From: Erysipelotrichaceae bacterium
GTDB taxonomy: Bacteria; Bacillota_I; Bacilli_A; Erysipelotrichales; Erysipelotrichaceae
DNA length: 5,086 nucleotides
NCBI GenBank assembly: GCA_017620435.1
Contig: JAFZQL010000064.1
Span: forward strand, 1-5,086
Direction: 5' to 3'
Part shown: positions 1 through 5,086 of the stretch, one piece after another
Numbering within the stretch: position 1 is the first letter of the stretch
Layout of the letters: every line of letters begins with the position of its first letter
The notes under the pieces: generated by a model
Told to the model about the DNA's origin: nothing
What the model saw: the letters and a program-made list of their open reading frames with translations, nothing else
Database searches by the model: none
Program-made: the position numbers and the translations under genes

Positions 1-95
1 CGGTAGAAGCTTTTGATACTCCTGCAAGACTGATGAAGACCTCTCCCACTTATCAGAAGATGGTCTATCTGCAGAAACTGGAGAGTGAACTGTAA
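1..95 (+). CDS. ABC exporter subunit, C-terminal end only (partial, runs off left edge)
   Basis: An open frame enters from the left edge (first whole codon at 3) and stops with TAA at 93-95. It encodes 30 residues beginning VEAFDTPARLMKTSPTYQKM and ending LQKLESEL. The pattern of a leucine/methionine-lysine turn, then S/T-x-x-Y-x-x-M-V and a short charged LQKLE tail is the usual extreme C terminus of fused membrane/ATPase ABC exporters, just after the last helix of the nucleotide-binding domain. Its stop overlaps the start of the next gene (TAATG), so the two are almost certainly co-transcribed and translationally coupled. Tandem ABC exporter genes arranged like this usually encode the two halves of a heterodimeric pump. 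The catalytic motifs lie outside the window, so it cannot be told whether this half has a degenerate ATP site. Confidence 0.75.
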   Translation, partial: VEAFDTPARLMKTSPTYQKMVYLQKLESEL

Positions 96-1855
96 TGAAT
101 GACGAACTGGAAAAACTAAAAGGCGACCATAAGCTGCCCTTGAATGTCATCATCAGAAGGACACTCAAGTATATCAGTTCAGAAAAGGGTGGATTCATCC
201 TGGCTTTGGTATTGCTTGTGCTGAATGTATTGTTCGACAGCATCTCTCCGTTATTCACCAGCAGGATCACCGACGAACTGGTAAAAGAAAACATCAGTAT
301 GTCCGTGATCATGAATCTGGTCCTGCTTTCCTTTGTGATCATGTGCATCAATCAGACTTTCCTGTATTTCGAATCAATGATCCTGCAGAACTGCGGACAG
401 CGTATCATCTACCGTTTAAGAAACGAGATCTTTGAGCACATCGAAAACATGTCTCTGAATCAGTTCAACGAGATGCCGGTGGGTTCTCTGGTTACCAGAG
501 TCACTTCCTATACCGCTTCCATGTCCGACCTGTTTACCGGAGTCCTGGTCAGGATCCTGAGGGATTTGACTACTCTGGTCGGAGTCTATGTGATCATGTT
601 CTTTATCTCGCCGTCCTTGTCGATATCATTACTGGGTGTCGTAGCTATCGTCTTTGTTGTTTCCTACGTTTTCTCCAGAATGGTACGGGAGATCTTCCGG
701 AAAGAAAGAGCCTGTATTTCGGATCTGAATACTTTCTTATCCGAAAATCTGGCAGGCATGAAGATGACACAGGTCTTCAACCAGGAACTGACCAAGGAAG
801 AACAGTTCAATGAAAAGAACGAAGCCCTGAGAAAGCAGCGTTTCAATGTCATCAAGGCATTCGGTACTTACCGTCCGCTGATCTCGTTCATCTATACTTC
901 CGCCATCGCCATCTGTTTCGCACAGGGCATCAGATACGGCCTGTCTCCGGGAGAGATCGTGGCCTTCTTCATGTATCTGTCCAAGTTCTTTAATCCGATC
1001 CAGAATCTGGCTGACCAGCTCAACGCCCTGCAGAAGGCTATAACAGCTTCTGAAAGGATCTTCAACCTCCTGGATGTGCAGCCGGATGTTCTGGATAAGC
1101 CGAACGCGATACAGATCGAACATTTCGAAGGCAGGATCGAATTCAAGAACGTCTGGTTTGCCTATACGGATGAGAACTGGATCCTGAAGGACGTATCCTT
1201 CGTAATCGAACCGAAGCAGACCTGTGCCTTTGTCGGTGCGACCGGCGCAGGCAAGACGACGATCCTTTCGCTGATCGTCAGAAACTACGAAGTGCAGAAG
1301 GGCGAGATCCTGATTGACGGGATCAACATCAACGACATCAAGATCGCTTCTTTAAGAAGGGCGGTCGGACAGATGCTTCAAGATGTCTTCCTGTTCTCGG
1401 GAACGATTGCGGATAATGTGACGCTGCATGACGAGAGCTTTACGAAAGAAGATATCGATGAAGCCTGCCGTTATGTCAATGCGGACAGTTTCATCAGCAG
1501 ACTTCCAAAAGGCGTCGATGAAGAACTGATCGAAAAGGGCGAGAACCTATCCCAGGGTCAAAGACAGCTGCTGTCATTTGCCAGAACGGTCATTCATAAG
1601 CCGCAGATCCTGATCCTGGATGAAGCGACTGCCAATATCGATACCGAGACTGAGGTTCTCATACAGCAGTCTCTGGAGAAGATGAAGAGCATCGGAACGA
1701 TGCTGGTAGTGGCACACAGACTTTCCACCATTCAGCACGCCGATCAGATCATCGTTCTGCAGAACGGGGAGATCGTCGAAAGAGGCAATCATCAGGAACT
1801 GCTGAAGAACAGAGGATACTACTGGAAACTGTATCAGCTGCAGTTCGATAATTAA
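95..1855 (+). CDS. ABC exporter, fused transmembrane and ATP-binding subunit (probable heterodimer half)
   Basis: This 586-residue protein is a full-length type IV (B-family) ABC exporter half. The N-terminal membrane domain has about six helices (roughly 33-54, 73-95, 150-172, 174-195, 261-280 and 286-305). The ATPase domain starts near 345, with an A-loop Tyr357, Walker A GATGAGKTT at 381-389 (Lys387), Q-loop Gln429, signature LSQGQ at 485-489, Walker B ILILDE at 505-510 with catalytic Glu510, and H-loop His541. All catalytic residues are intact. The signature reads LSQGQ rather than LSGGQ, as in the TM288-type half of heterodimeric exporters such as TM287/288. With the preceding ABC gene ending in TAATG overlap, this supports a two-subunit pump. 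The start at 95 is backed by GGAGAG at 80-85, nine bases upstream. The substrate is unknown; relatives export drugs, lipids or peptides. The gene ends at a terminator immediately after its TAA. Confidence 0.95.
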   Translation: MNDELEKLKGDHKLPLNVIIRRTLKYISSEKGGFILALVLLVLNVLFDSISPLFTSRITDELVKENISMSVIMNLVLLSFVIMCINQTFLYFESMILQNCGQRIIYRLRNEIFEHIENMSLNQFNEMPVGSLVTRVTSYTASMSDLFTGVLVRILRDLTTLVGVYVIMFFISPSLSISLLGVVAIVFVVSYVFSRMVREIFRKERACISDLNTFLSENLAGMKMTQVFNQELTKEEQFNEKNEALRKQRFNVIKAFGTYRPLISFIYTSAIAICFAQGIRYGLSPGEIVAFFMYLSKFFNPIQNLADQLNALQKAITASERIFNLLDVQPDVLDKPNAIQIEHFEGRIEFKNVWFAYTDENWILKDVSFVIEPKQTCAFVGATGAGKTTILSLIVRNYEVQKGEILIDGININDIKIASLRRAVGQMLQDVFLFSGTIADNVTLHDESFTKEDIDEACRYVNADSFISRLPKGVDEELIEKGENLSQGQRQLLSFARTVIHKPQILILDEATANIDTETEVLIQQSLEKMKSIGTMLVVAHRLSTIQHADQIIVLQNGEIVERGNHQELLKNRGYYWKLYQLQFDN

Positions 1856-1882
1856 AAAAAGCTGTCAGATGGACAGCTTTTT
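1856..1882. terminator. Bidirectional intrinsic terminator between convergent genes
   Basis: An 11-bp perfect inverted repeat has arms at 1856-1866 (AAAAAGCTGTC) and 1872-1882 (GACAGCTTTTT), separated by a five-base loop. It has a T tract on both strands, so it can end both the ABC operon (plus) and the isomerase gene (minus). It begins directly after the ABC stop codon, and the isomerase TAA (1883-1881) lies partly within its right arm. Confidence 0.9.
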
Positions 1883-2363
1883 ATATGATTTCAATCGTTT
1901 TGATTCTTTGTTCTTCCAGCGGTTTATCGCGGTAGTCTGTTCTGACGTTGGCGATCTCGTCGACGGTTTCGATTCCCTTGACTACTTTACCGAATGCCGC
2001 ATACTGGCCATCCAGATGCGGAGCATCCTGATGCATGATGAAGAACTGGGAAGATGCGGAATCCGGATCCATCGTTCTGGCCATGGAAAGCACGCCTCTG
2101 CTGTGCTTCAGATCGTTCTGCCATCCGTTGGATTCAAATTCTCCTCTGATCGTCTTCTCGCTGCCGCCCATACCTGTACCGGTAGGATCGCCTCCCTGGA
2201 TCATGAAACCCTTAATGACTCTGTGAAAGATCAGTCCGTCAAAGAAGTGTTCATTGATCAGTTCGATGAAGTTCTCTACCGTTAACGGAGCGTATTCCGG
2301 ATAGAGTTCCGCTTCCATCGTCTTGCCGTTTTCCATTGTGATCCTGATGTTTGTTTTATCCAT
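1881..2363 (-). CDS. Cyclophilin-type peptidyl-prolyl cis-trans isomerase
   Basis: This 160-residue single-domain cyclophilin catalyses cis-trans isomerisation of Xaa-Pro bonds and probably acts as a cytoplasmic folding helper, since no signal peptide or membrane segment is visible. The active-site block FHRVIKGFMIQGGD spans 46-59, with catalytic Arg48 and pocket residues Phe53, Met54 and Gln56. SQFFI (105-109) and LDGQYAAFGKV (117-127) complete the core. His116 stands where human cyclophilin A has Trp121, a change common in bacterial cyclophilins that usually lowers cyclosporin binding. The start at 2363 has GAGG seven bases upstream (2374-2371 on the minus strand). The frame stays open further upstream, even antisense to the next gene, but the nearest in-frame ATG (2390) overlaps the TATAAT promoter element, so that extension is rejected. 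The gene appears monocistronic. Confidence 0.95.
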   Translation of the reverse strand: MDKTNIRITMENGKTMEAELYPEYAPLTVENFIELINEHFFDGLIFHRVIKGFMIQGGDPTGTGMGGSEKTIRGEFESNGWQNDLKHSRGVLSMARTMDPDSASSQFFIMHQDAPHLDGQYAAFGKVVKGIETVDEIANVRTDYRDKPLEEQRIKTIEII

Positions 2364-2388
2364 TTTCTTACCTCGAATTGCTGTATTC

Positions 2389-2394
2389 ATTATA
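2389..2394 (-). promoter_or_regulatory. -10 element of the isomerase promoter
   Basis: The minus strand reads a perfect TATAAT here (plus strand ATTATA), 25 bases before the isomerase ATG. It predicts a transcript start near 2382, leaving a short leader that contains the GAGG ribosome site. No good -35 hexamer is present; TGTTAT (minus, 2418-2413, 18-base spacer) is the closest candidate. Confidence 0.5.
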
Positions 2395-2405
2395 GTACAG
2401 AATGG

Positions 2406-2411
2406 TAGAAT
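2406..2411 (+). promoter_or_regulatory. Candidate -10 element for the four-cysteine redox protein gene
   Basis: TAGAAT matches TATAAT at five of six positions and lies 16 bases before the ribosome site of the downstream gene. No convincing -35 element is found at 16-18 bases upstream. TATAGT at 2391-2396 is an alternative. Some promoter must lie between the divergent starts at 2363 and 2439, but the exact element is uncertain. Confidence 0.3.
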
Positions 2412-2427
2412 GATAACAGAAGCATAT

Positions 2428-2432
2428 GGAGG
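2428..2432 (+). promoter_or_regulatory. GGAGG ribosome-binding site that sets the 2439 start
   Basis: A perfect GGAGG abuts the ATG at 2433, leaving no spacer, but sits six bases before the in-frame ATG at 2439, an ideal distance. It therefore selects the second ATG. Confidence 0.75.
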
Positions 2433-2438
2433 ATGAAG

Positions 2439-2855
2439 ATGAGCGGACTGGAAGAACTGGTGCATCATTACTACTTTGATGAGAACTACAACTGCGCGGA
2501 GACGATCATTCATGCGGCAAACGACTACTATCATCTGGATGTGAAACAAGAGGATATGAAACTGTTCGGCGGATTCGGGGGAGGCATGTTTTCGGGACTG
2601 GTGTGCGGAGCTCTGGTTGCAGATGTGGCGGTGATCTCCAGGATGATCGTCCAGAGAAGCGCCAAGGAAGAAAAAGGATCTGTCAGGCCGAAGATACAGG
2701 AAACGGTAAGGACTTTCAGGAATCATCTGGAAGGACTCTCCTGCGCCGAACTGAAGCCGAAATACCACACGAAGGAAGAAGGCTGTTACAGAACGATCCT
2801 TCTGGGTGCGCAGGCTCTGGAAATGACAGTAAACAAACTAAAGGAGAACGAATAG
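2439..2855 (+). CDS. C_GCAxxG_C_C family putative redox protein
   Basis: This is a 138-residue soluble protein with no signal peptide. It begins MSGLEELV and carries four cysteines (Cys19, 56, 102 and 116). Cys19 sits in a YNCAET block. The glycine-rich LFGGFGGGM stretch (42-50) precedes VCGALVAD (55-62). Cys102 lies in LSCAEL and Cys116 in EEGCYR. This matches the small C_GCAxxG_C_C family of roughly 140 residues, described as putatively redox-active with four conserved cysteines and often encoded close to transporter genes. Here an ABC exporter lies two genes away. The biochemical function is not established. The usual CGAxxG motif reads CGALVA, with alanine at the last position. An ATG at 2433 would add two residues, but it touches the ribosome site, so 2439 is preferred. 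The final codons form one arm of its terminator. Confidence 0.85.
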   Translation: MSGLEELVHHYYFDENYNCAETIIHAANDYYHLDVKQEDMKLFGGFGGGMFSGLVCGALVADVAVISRMIVQRSAKEEKGSVRPKIQETVRTFRNHLEGLSCAELKPKYHTKEEGCYRTILLGAQALEMTVNKLKENE

Positions 2856-2867
2856 TTCTCCTTTTTT
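2840..2867 (+). terminator. Intrinsic terminator overlapping the end of the redox protein gene
   Basis: A 10-bp perfect stem has arms at 2840-2849 (AAAGGAGAAC) and 2855-2864 (GTTCTCCTTT), with a five-base loop and a T run at 2862-2867. The left arm is coding sequence, and the TAG stop falls in the loop and first base of the right arm. On the minus strand the hairpin is followed by a broken T-rich run, so it may also weakly end the acyltransferase transcript, whose stop is only about 25 bases away. Confidence 0.88.
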
Positions 2868-2888
2868 ATGATTCTTTTCAGATGCATG

Positions 2889-3950
2889 TCATAACAGATA
2901 TTCCAGAATTACCTGCAGTCTGTCGATGATTGATTCTAGGATCTTCGATAACACGGATTCCAGTTTATCGATTTTTAAAATTCTGAATATCAAGAGTCTT
3001 GCCTGTTCCACTGCACAGCCGATCATCATCAGCAGCAGTGATTTCAGAAAGACAAGCAGCAAAGTCGGTAAAAGATTGATGCCATCCAATGGAAGGACTT
3101 TCTGGAAATAGAACTGAGAGAAATACGGATTTCCCTGCAGCAGATAGATTCCCAGAGTCAGTGCGCTGATTTTACGAACCGATCCGTTCTGCATGCCGAT
3201 CCTTGAAAAAACAACGACCAGGATCATGGCACATAACATGATCGTCGGAGAGATGTATTCTTCCATCCTAGGTATGCCGGTGATGTAGAATGACAGCCAG
3301 GTTACAGCGATGCTCAACAGATAGAGAAGCAGTAAAGAGGAACTCTGCAGTCTTTTGAACAGATTGATTTTCTGGATAATTCTTCCGATAACATACAGGA
3401 TCACGATCCAGATACAGCTGTATCCGTAGGAAGACCAGCTGTCACCCAGCAAAGCCAGAAAAGAAAAAACATACAGGATCACGACAAACAGTTCTTTCAG
3501 TTCTTTATCTTCCAGACTATCTATATGTCTGTTTATGAAAGGCATAAGAAACAGAAGAGGGATATATGCCGTAATGTACCAGAATGTATTATTCGTGATC
3601 GGCATAAGCGATTTTATGACAAAAGACAGACTGAGCTCTTTCTTGAAAAAGAAAAGATTCATGATGAGTGAAACAGCAAATGAATAGAATATTGCCTGCA
3701 GCCACAGGCTGACGATCCTTTTATACTGGATCGTGTTTTTATTCGACACATATCCGCTGATCATTGCATAAGAATCAACCGCGCAGCAGCAGAACATGTC
3801 AATGAACCAGTAGACGTAAGCATTGGGATTGGTGCCGGTATTCATAATATCGGCTTTTGTTACGACATGCTGAATACAGACCATGAATATCAATATGATC
3901 CGTAATAAGTCTATTCCCTGATTTCTGGTGTTTTTCTTATCCTGTTCCAT
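2889..3950 (-). CDS. Membrane O-acyltransferase, acyltransferase-3 family
   Basis: This 353-residue integral membrane protein has about ten hydrophobic helices (roughly 13-31, 44-66, 78-100, 121-140, 152-169, 176-194, 203-225, 232-250, 260-274 and 291-313). The opening GIDLLRIILIFMVCIQHV block gives the family's Arg17 and His28. It is followed by VDSYAMISGYV (58-68), WYITAYIPLLFLMPFIN (124-140) and ISALTLGIYLLQ (261-272), all in the usual acyltransferase-3 order. Members transfer acetyl or other acyl groups to surface sugars or other exported molecules; the acceptor here is unknown. The gene lies three bases after the GtrA-family gene and lacks a clear ribosome site, so it probably depends on translational coupling. 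It is AT-richer than its neighbours and uses more ATA and TTA codons, hinting at separate acquisition. Gln272 occupies a position where relatives often have His. Confidence 0.87.
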   Translation of the reverse strand: MEQDKKNTRNQGIDLLRIILIFMVCIQHVVTKADIMNTGTNPNAYVYWFIDMFCCCAVDSYAMISGYVSNKNTIQYKRIVSLWLQAIFYSFAVSLIMNLFFFKKELSLSFVIKSLMPITNNTFWYITAYIPLLFLMPFINRHIDSLEDKELKELFVVILYVFSFLALLGDSWSSYGYSCIWIVILYVIGRIIQKINLFKRLQSSSLLLLYLLSIAVTWLSFYITGIPRMEEYISPTIMLCAMILVVVFSRIGMQNGSVRKISALTLGIYLLQGNPYFSQFYFQKVLPLDGINLLPTLLLVFLKSLLLMMIGCAVEQARLLIFRILKIDKLESVLSKILESIIDRLQVILEYLL

Positions 3951-3953
3951 GGT

Positions 3954-4346
3954 TTATTTCTTTAATGCATCTTTGAAAACGTAATACTTCTGATAGAGGA
4001 ATTCCGTTACCAGGTTGATCAGCATGTTTATCCCCGTAACCAGGTAGTCGTTCCATCCCAGGGATACCAGCCAGTTACCCAACAGGGTAGACAGCGGTGT
4101 GAAAACGCAGTAGTAGGCGAATACTTTCAGCATCGCTACCGGGACATTGGAAGCGGACTGGAAGGTGAATTTCCTGTTGAGGGTAAAGTTCCAGAGTACG
4201 GAAAGGATCAGAGAGATCAGATAGCTTGGCCACCATTTCAGTTTCAGCAGTTCATTCAGCAGCGTAAAGGATACGATCTGAATGACTCCGGCAGAGATGG
4301 AGAAGAGGGTGAATTTCAGCGTCTGTAAGAGTTCTTTTTTATTCAT
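3954..4346 (-). CDS. GtrA-family small membrane protein
   Basis: This 130-residue protein has four hydrophobic helices (about 13-33, 38-57, 72-95 and 100-118). The family landmarks are the LSVLWNFTLNRKFTF block at 48-62 after the second helix and the terminal FLYQKYYVFKD at 116-126. GtrA-like proteins are linked to flipping or handling of undecaprenyl-phosphate-linked sugars during cell-surface glycan synthesis or decoration, acting in the cytoplasmic membrane with a separate glycosyltransferase; none is visible here. The start at 4346 has GGAGG at 4357-4353 (minus), six bases upstream and inside the end of the NUDIX gene, which it overlaps by eight bases. The acyltransferase gene follows after three bases. 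This context supports a role in surface polysaccharide or teichoic-type polymer modification, but the substrate is inferred only. Confidence 0.88.
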   Translation of the reverse strand: MNKKELLQTLKFTLFSISAGVIQIVSFTLLNELLKLKWWPSYLISLILSVLWNFTLNRKFTFQSASNVPVAMLKVFAYYCVFTPLSTLLGNWLVSLGWNDYLVTGINMLINLVTEFLYQKYYVFKDALKK

Positions 4347-4752
4347 GATGGTCCTCCCTGATGTAGCGGTCGCCTTTTGCGAGCACTTCTCTCATATTGT
4401 CAAAAGTAATGGTCCGGTATGCTTCTTCGTAGGGAAGCAGGAGGATCTCATCGACTTCTTCTTCCTGTTTTCTGTAATTCTGATCAGCGAATCTGCCGAT
4501 GAAGTATACGGCCTGTTTTTCGATGCCGTTAGGCATGATGTAGTACAGATCTTCTCTGAAATCCGTGTCTGTCTCAACATCCAGACCGACTTCTTCCCGG
4601 ATCTCCCTTTCTGCGGCTTCCTTTAGAGTCTCGCCCTCTTCCAGGTGCCCTTTCGGAAAGCCGTAGTTGCCATGGAAATCCCTGATCAGCAGATACAGGA
4701 TCTCGTTCTGTCTTACCGTATAGAGCACAGCTCCGGCACTGATTTCTTTCAT
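4339..4752 (-). CDS. NUDIX hydrolase, possibly Ap4A hydrolase-like
   Basis: This is a 137-residue cytoplasmic NUDIX enzyme. The complete box GX5EX7REUXEEXGU spans Gly35 to Leu57: Gly35, Glu41, Arg49-Glu50, metal-binding Glu53-Glu54, Gly56 and Leu57. The N-terminal EISAGAVLY and GNYGFPKGHLEEGE segments resemble asymmetrical diadenosine tetraphosphate hydrolases, which cleave nucleoside-diphosphate-linked substrates with Mg2+. The substrate cannot be fixed from sequence. An in-frame ATG at 4782 would add ten residues, but neither ATG has a Shine-Dalgarno site. The start at 4752 is preferred because the domain begins at residue 3, as is usual in relatives, and a perfect TATAAT lies seven bases before it, which would also make the longer form start upstream of the transcript. 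The gene leads the three-gene minus-strand unit and overlaps the GtrA-family gene by eight bases. Confidence 0.88.
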   Translation of the reverse strand: MKEISAGAVLYTVRQNEILYLLIRDFHGNYGFPKGHLEEGETLKEAAEREIREEVGLDVETDTDFREDLYYIMPNGIEKQAVYFIGRFADQNYRKQEEEVDEILLLPYEEAYRTITFDNMREVLAKGDRYIREDHHE

Positions 4753-4758
4753 ATCTGT

Positions 4759-4764
4759 ATTATA
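4759..4764 (-). promoter_or_regulatory. Candidate -10 element of the NUDIX-GtrA-acyltransferase operon
   Basis: The minus strand reads TATAAT with six bases between it and the ATG at 4752, which would put transcript start at or next to the start codon (a leaderless mRNA). A good -35 element is not seen at the normal distance. A second perfect TATAAT on the same strand (4811-4806) is an alternative; it would give a transcript start near 4799 and allow the longer start at 4782. Confidence 0.4.
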
Positions 4765-4787
4765 TAGCGTTTTATGACGCATTTGGA

Positions 4788-4815
4788 TTGCAAAATATCC
4801 GGTTCATTATAGAAT
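4788..4815 (+). promoter_or_regulatory. Candidate promoter of the lipid kinase-family gene
   Basis: TTGCAA (4788-4793, four of six matches to TTGACA) and TAGAAT (4810-4815, five of six matches to TATAAT) are separated by 16 bases. Six bases separate the -10 element from the ATG at 4822, so transcription would begin at or beside the start codon. No Shine-Dalgarno sequence is present before that ATG. Confidence 0.45.
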
Positions 4816-4821
4816 GAAAGT

Positions 4822-5086
4822 ATGAAACTGCTGATGCTGATCAACGCCAGATCGGGCATGAAGAACTCCAAGGCGCATCTTCTGGATGCGATCGACATTT
4901 TCTGCAGGAACGGCTACACGGTCACGACCTATGTGACCCAGTCGAAGAACGATGCGGAAAAATATCTGCTGAAAAACAGAACAAAGTACGATGTGGTATG
5001 CGTTTTCGGCGGAGACGGTACAATGAATGAAGTCAGTAATGCCCTGATGCGCAAGGAATTCAAGCCTCTGCTGGGCTATTTCCCGA
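4822..5086 (+). CDS. Diacylglycerol/lipid kinase-family protein, N-terminal part (partial, runs off right edge)
   Basis: The first 88 codons of a gene continue past the window edge. The protein opens MKLLMLINARSG, the usual first strand and nucleotide-binding turn (NxxSG, residues 8-12) of the DagK/LCB5-like catalytic domain. VFGGDGTMNEV at 61-71 is the hallmark GGDGT loop, which binds ATP phosphates, and the LLGYFP segment at 83-88 leads into where family members usually have a GTxND motif. Full-length relatives are about 290-320 residues and phosphorylate diacylglycerol or related lipids at the inner face of the membrane. The substrate cannot be settled, because the C-terminal domain is missing and homologues include enzymes of other specificity. 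The start at 4822 is the only sensible one, since the domain begins at residue 2. It lacks a Shine-Dalgarno site. The gene is divergent from the NUDIX operon. Confidence 0.88.
   Translation, partial: MKLLMLINARSGMKNSKAHLLDAIDIFCRNGYTVTTYVTQSKNDAEKYLLKNRTKYDVVCVFGGDGTMNEVSNALMRKEFKPLLGYFP

Noticed and set aside
737..1123. Minus-strand open frame of 128 codons inside the ABC gene
   Set aside because: It is antisense to well-conserved membrane-domain coding sequence, has no ribosome site, and its translation is low-complexity noise.
1869..2285. Plus-strand open frame of 138 codons opposite the isomerase gene
   Set aside because: It is a shadow of the isomerase codons, starts inside the terminator hairpin without a ribosome site, and its protein has no recognisable motif.
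2364..2768. N-terminal extension of the isomerase frame to about 295 residues
   Set aside because: It runs antisense to the whole front of the redox protein gene, does not resemble any cyclophilin domain, and would start upstream of the TATAAT promoter. The GAGG site fixes the start at 2363.
2603..2929. Plus-strand open frame of 108 codons overlapping the redox protein gene in another frame
   Set aside because: It crosses the terminator at 2840-2867 and runs into the convergent acyltransferase gene. Its composition (rich in Arg, Gly and Cys) is typical of an out-of-frame reading.
4282..4626. Plus-strand open frame of 114 codons opposite the GtrA and NUDIX genes
   Set aside because: It is antisense to the NUDIX box and the GtrA start, both firmly identified, and has no promoter or ribosome site.
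4767..4780. Small inverted repeat GCGT/ACGC near the NUDIX start as an operator
   Set aside because: It has only four base pairs with a six-base loop, which is expected by chance in a region this size.

Overview
The window looks like an ordinary chromosomal segment of a low-to-moderate GC Gram-positive bacterium (Bacillota). The signs are strong GGAGG or GAGG ribosome sites on several genes, compact intergenic spaces, hairpin-plus-T-tract terminators, frequent AGA arginine codons, and gene families common in gut Firmicutes. The genus cannot be named from sequence alone; an Erysipelotrichia- or Lachnospiraceae-like host is only a guess. No RNA gene, CRISPR array, insertion sequence or phage gene was seen, and no stretch over 300 bases lacks a gene.

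Layout. (1) 1-1882: the last 30 codons of one ABC exporter subunit, overlapping by one base (TAATG) a complete second subunit with membrane and ATPase domains fused. Together they look like a heterodimeric exporter. The pair ends at a hairpin terminator shared with the convergent gene. (2) 1881-2363, minus strand: a small cyclophilin-type peptidyl-prolyl isomerase with its own promoter and ribosome site. (3) 2439-2855, plus strand: a C_GCAxxG_C_C-type putative redox protein, divergent from the isomerase, with its stop codon inside a terminator hairpin. (4) 2889-4752, minus strand: a tight three-gene unit transcribed in the order NUDIX hydrolase, GtrA-family membrane protein (8-base overlap), membrane O-acyltransferase (3-base gap). 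(5) 4822 to the right edge, plus strand: the start of a diacylglycerol/lipid kinase-family gene, divergent from the NUDIX gene.

How the genes fit together. The GtrA and acyltransferase genes suggest modification of a cell-surface glycan: GtrA-family proteins are linked to moving lipid-linked sugars across the membrane, and acyltransferase-3 proteins acylate exported sugars. The NUDIX enzyme is coupled to them by translation, but its role there is unknown. The other genes are housekeeping or transport functions with no clear shared pathway.

No convincing undescribed system was found. The observations most worth checking are possible leaderless starts on both sides of the 4753-4821 intergenic region, the NUDIX-GtrA-acyltransferase coupling, the AT-rich acyltransferase gene, and a changed motif in the four-cysteine protein.
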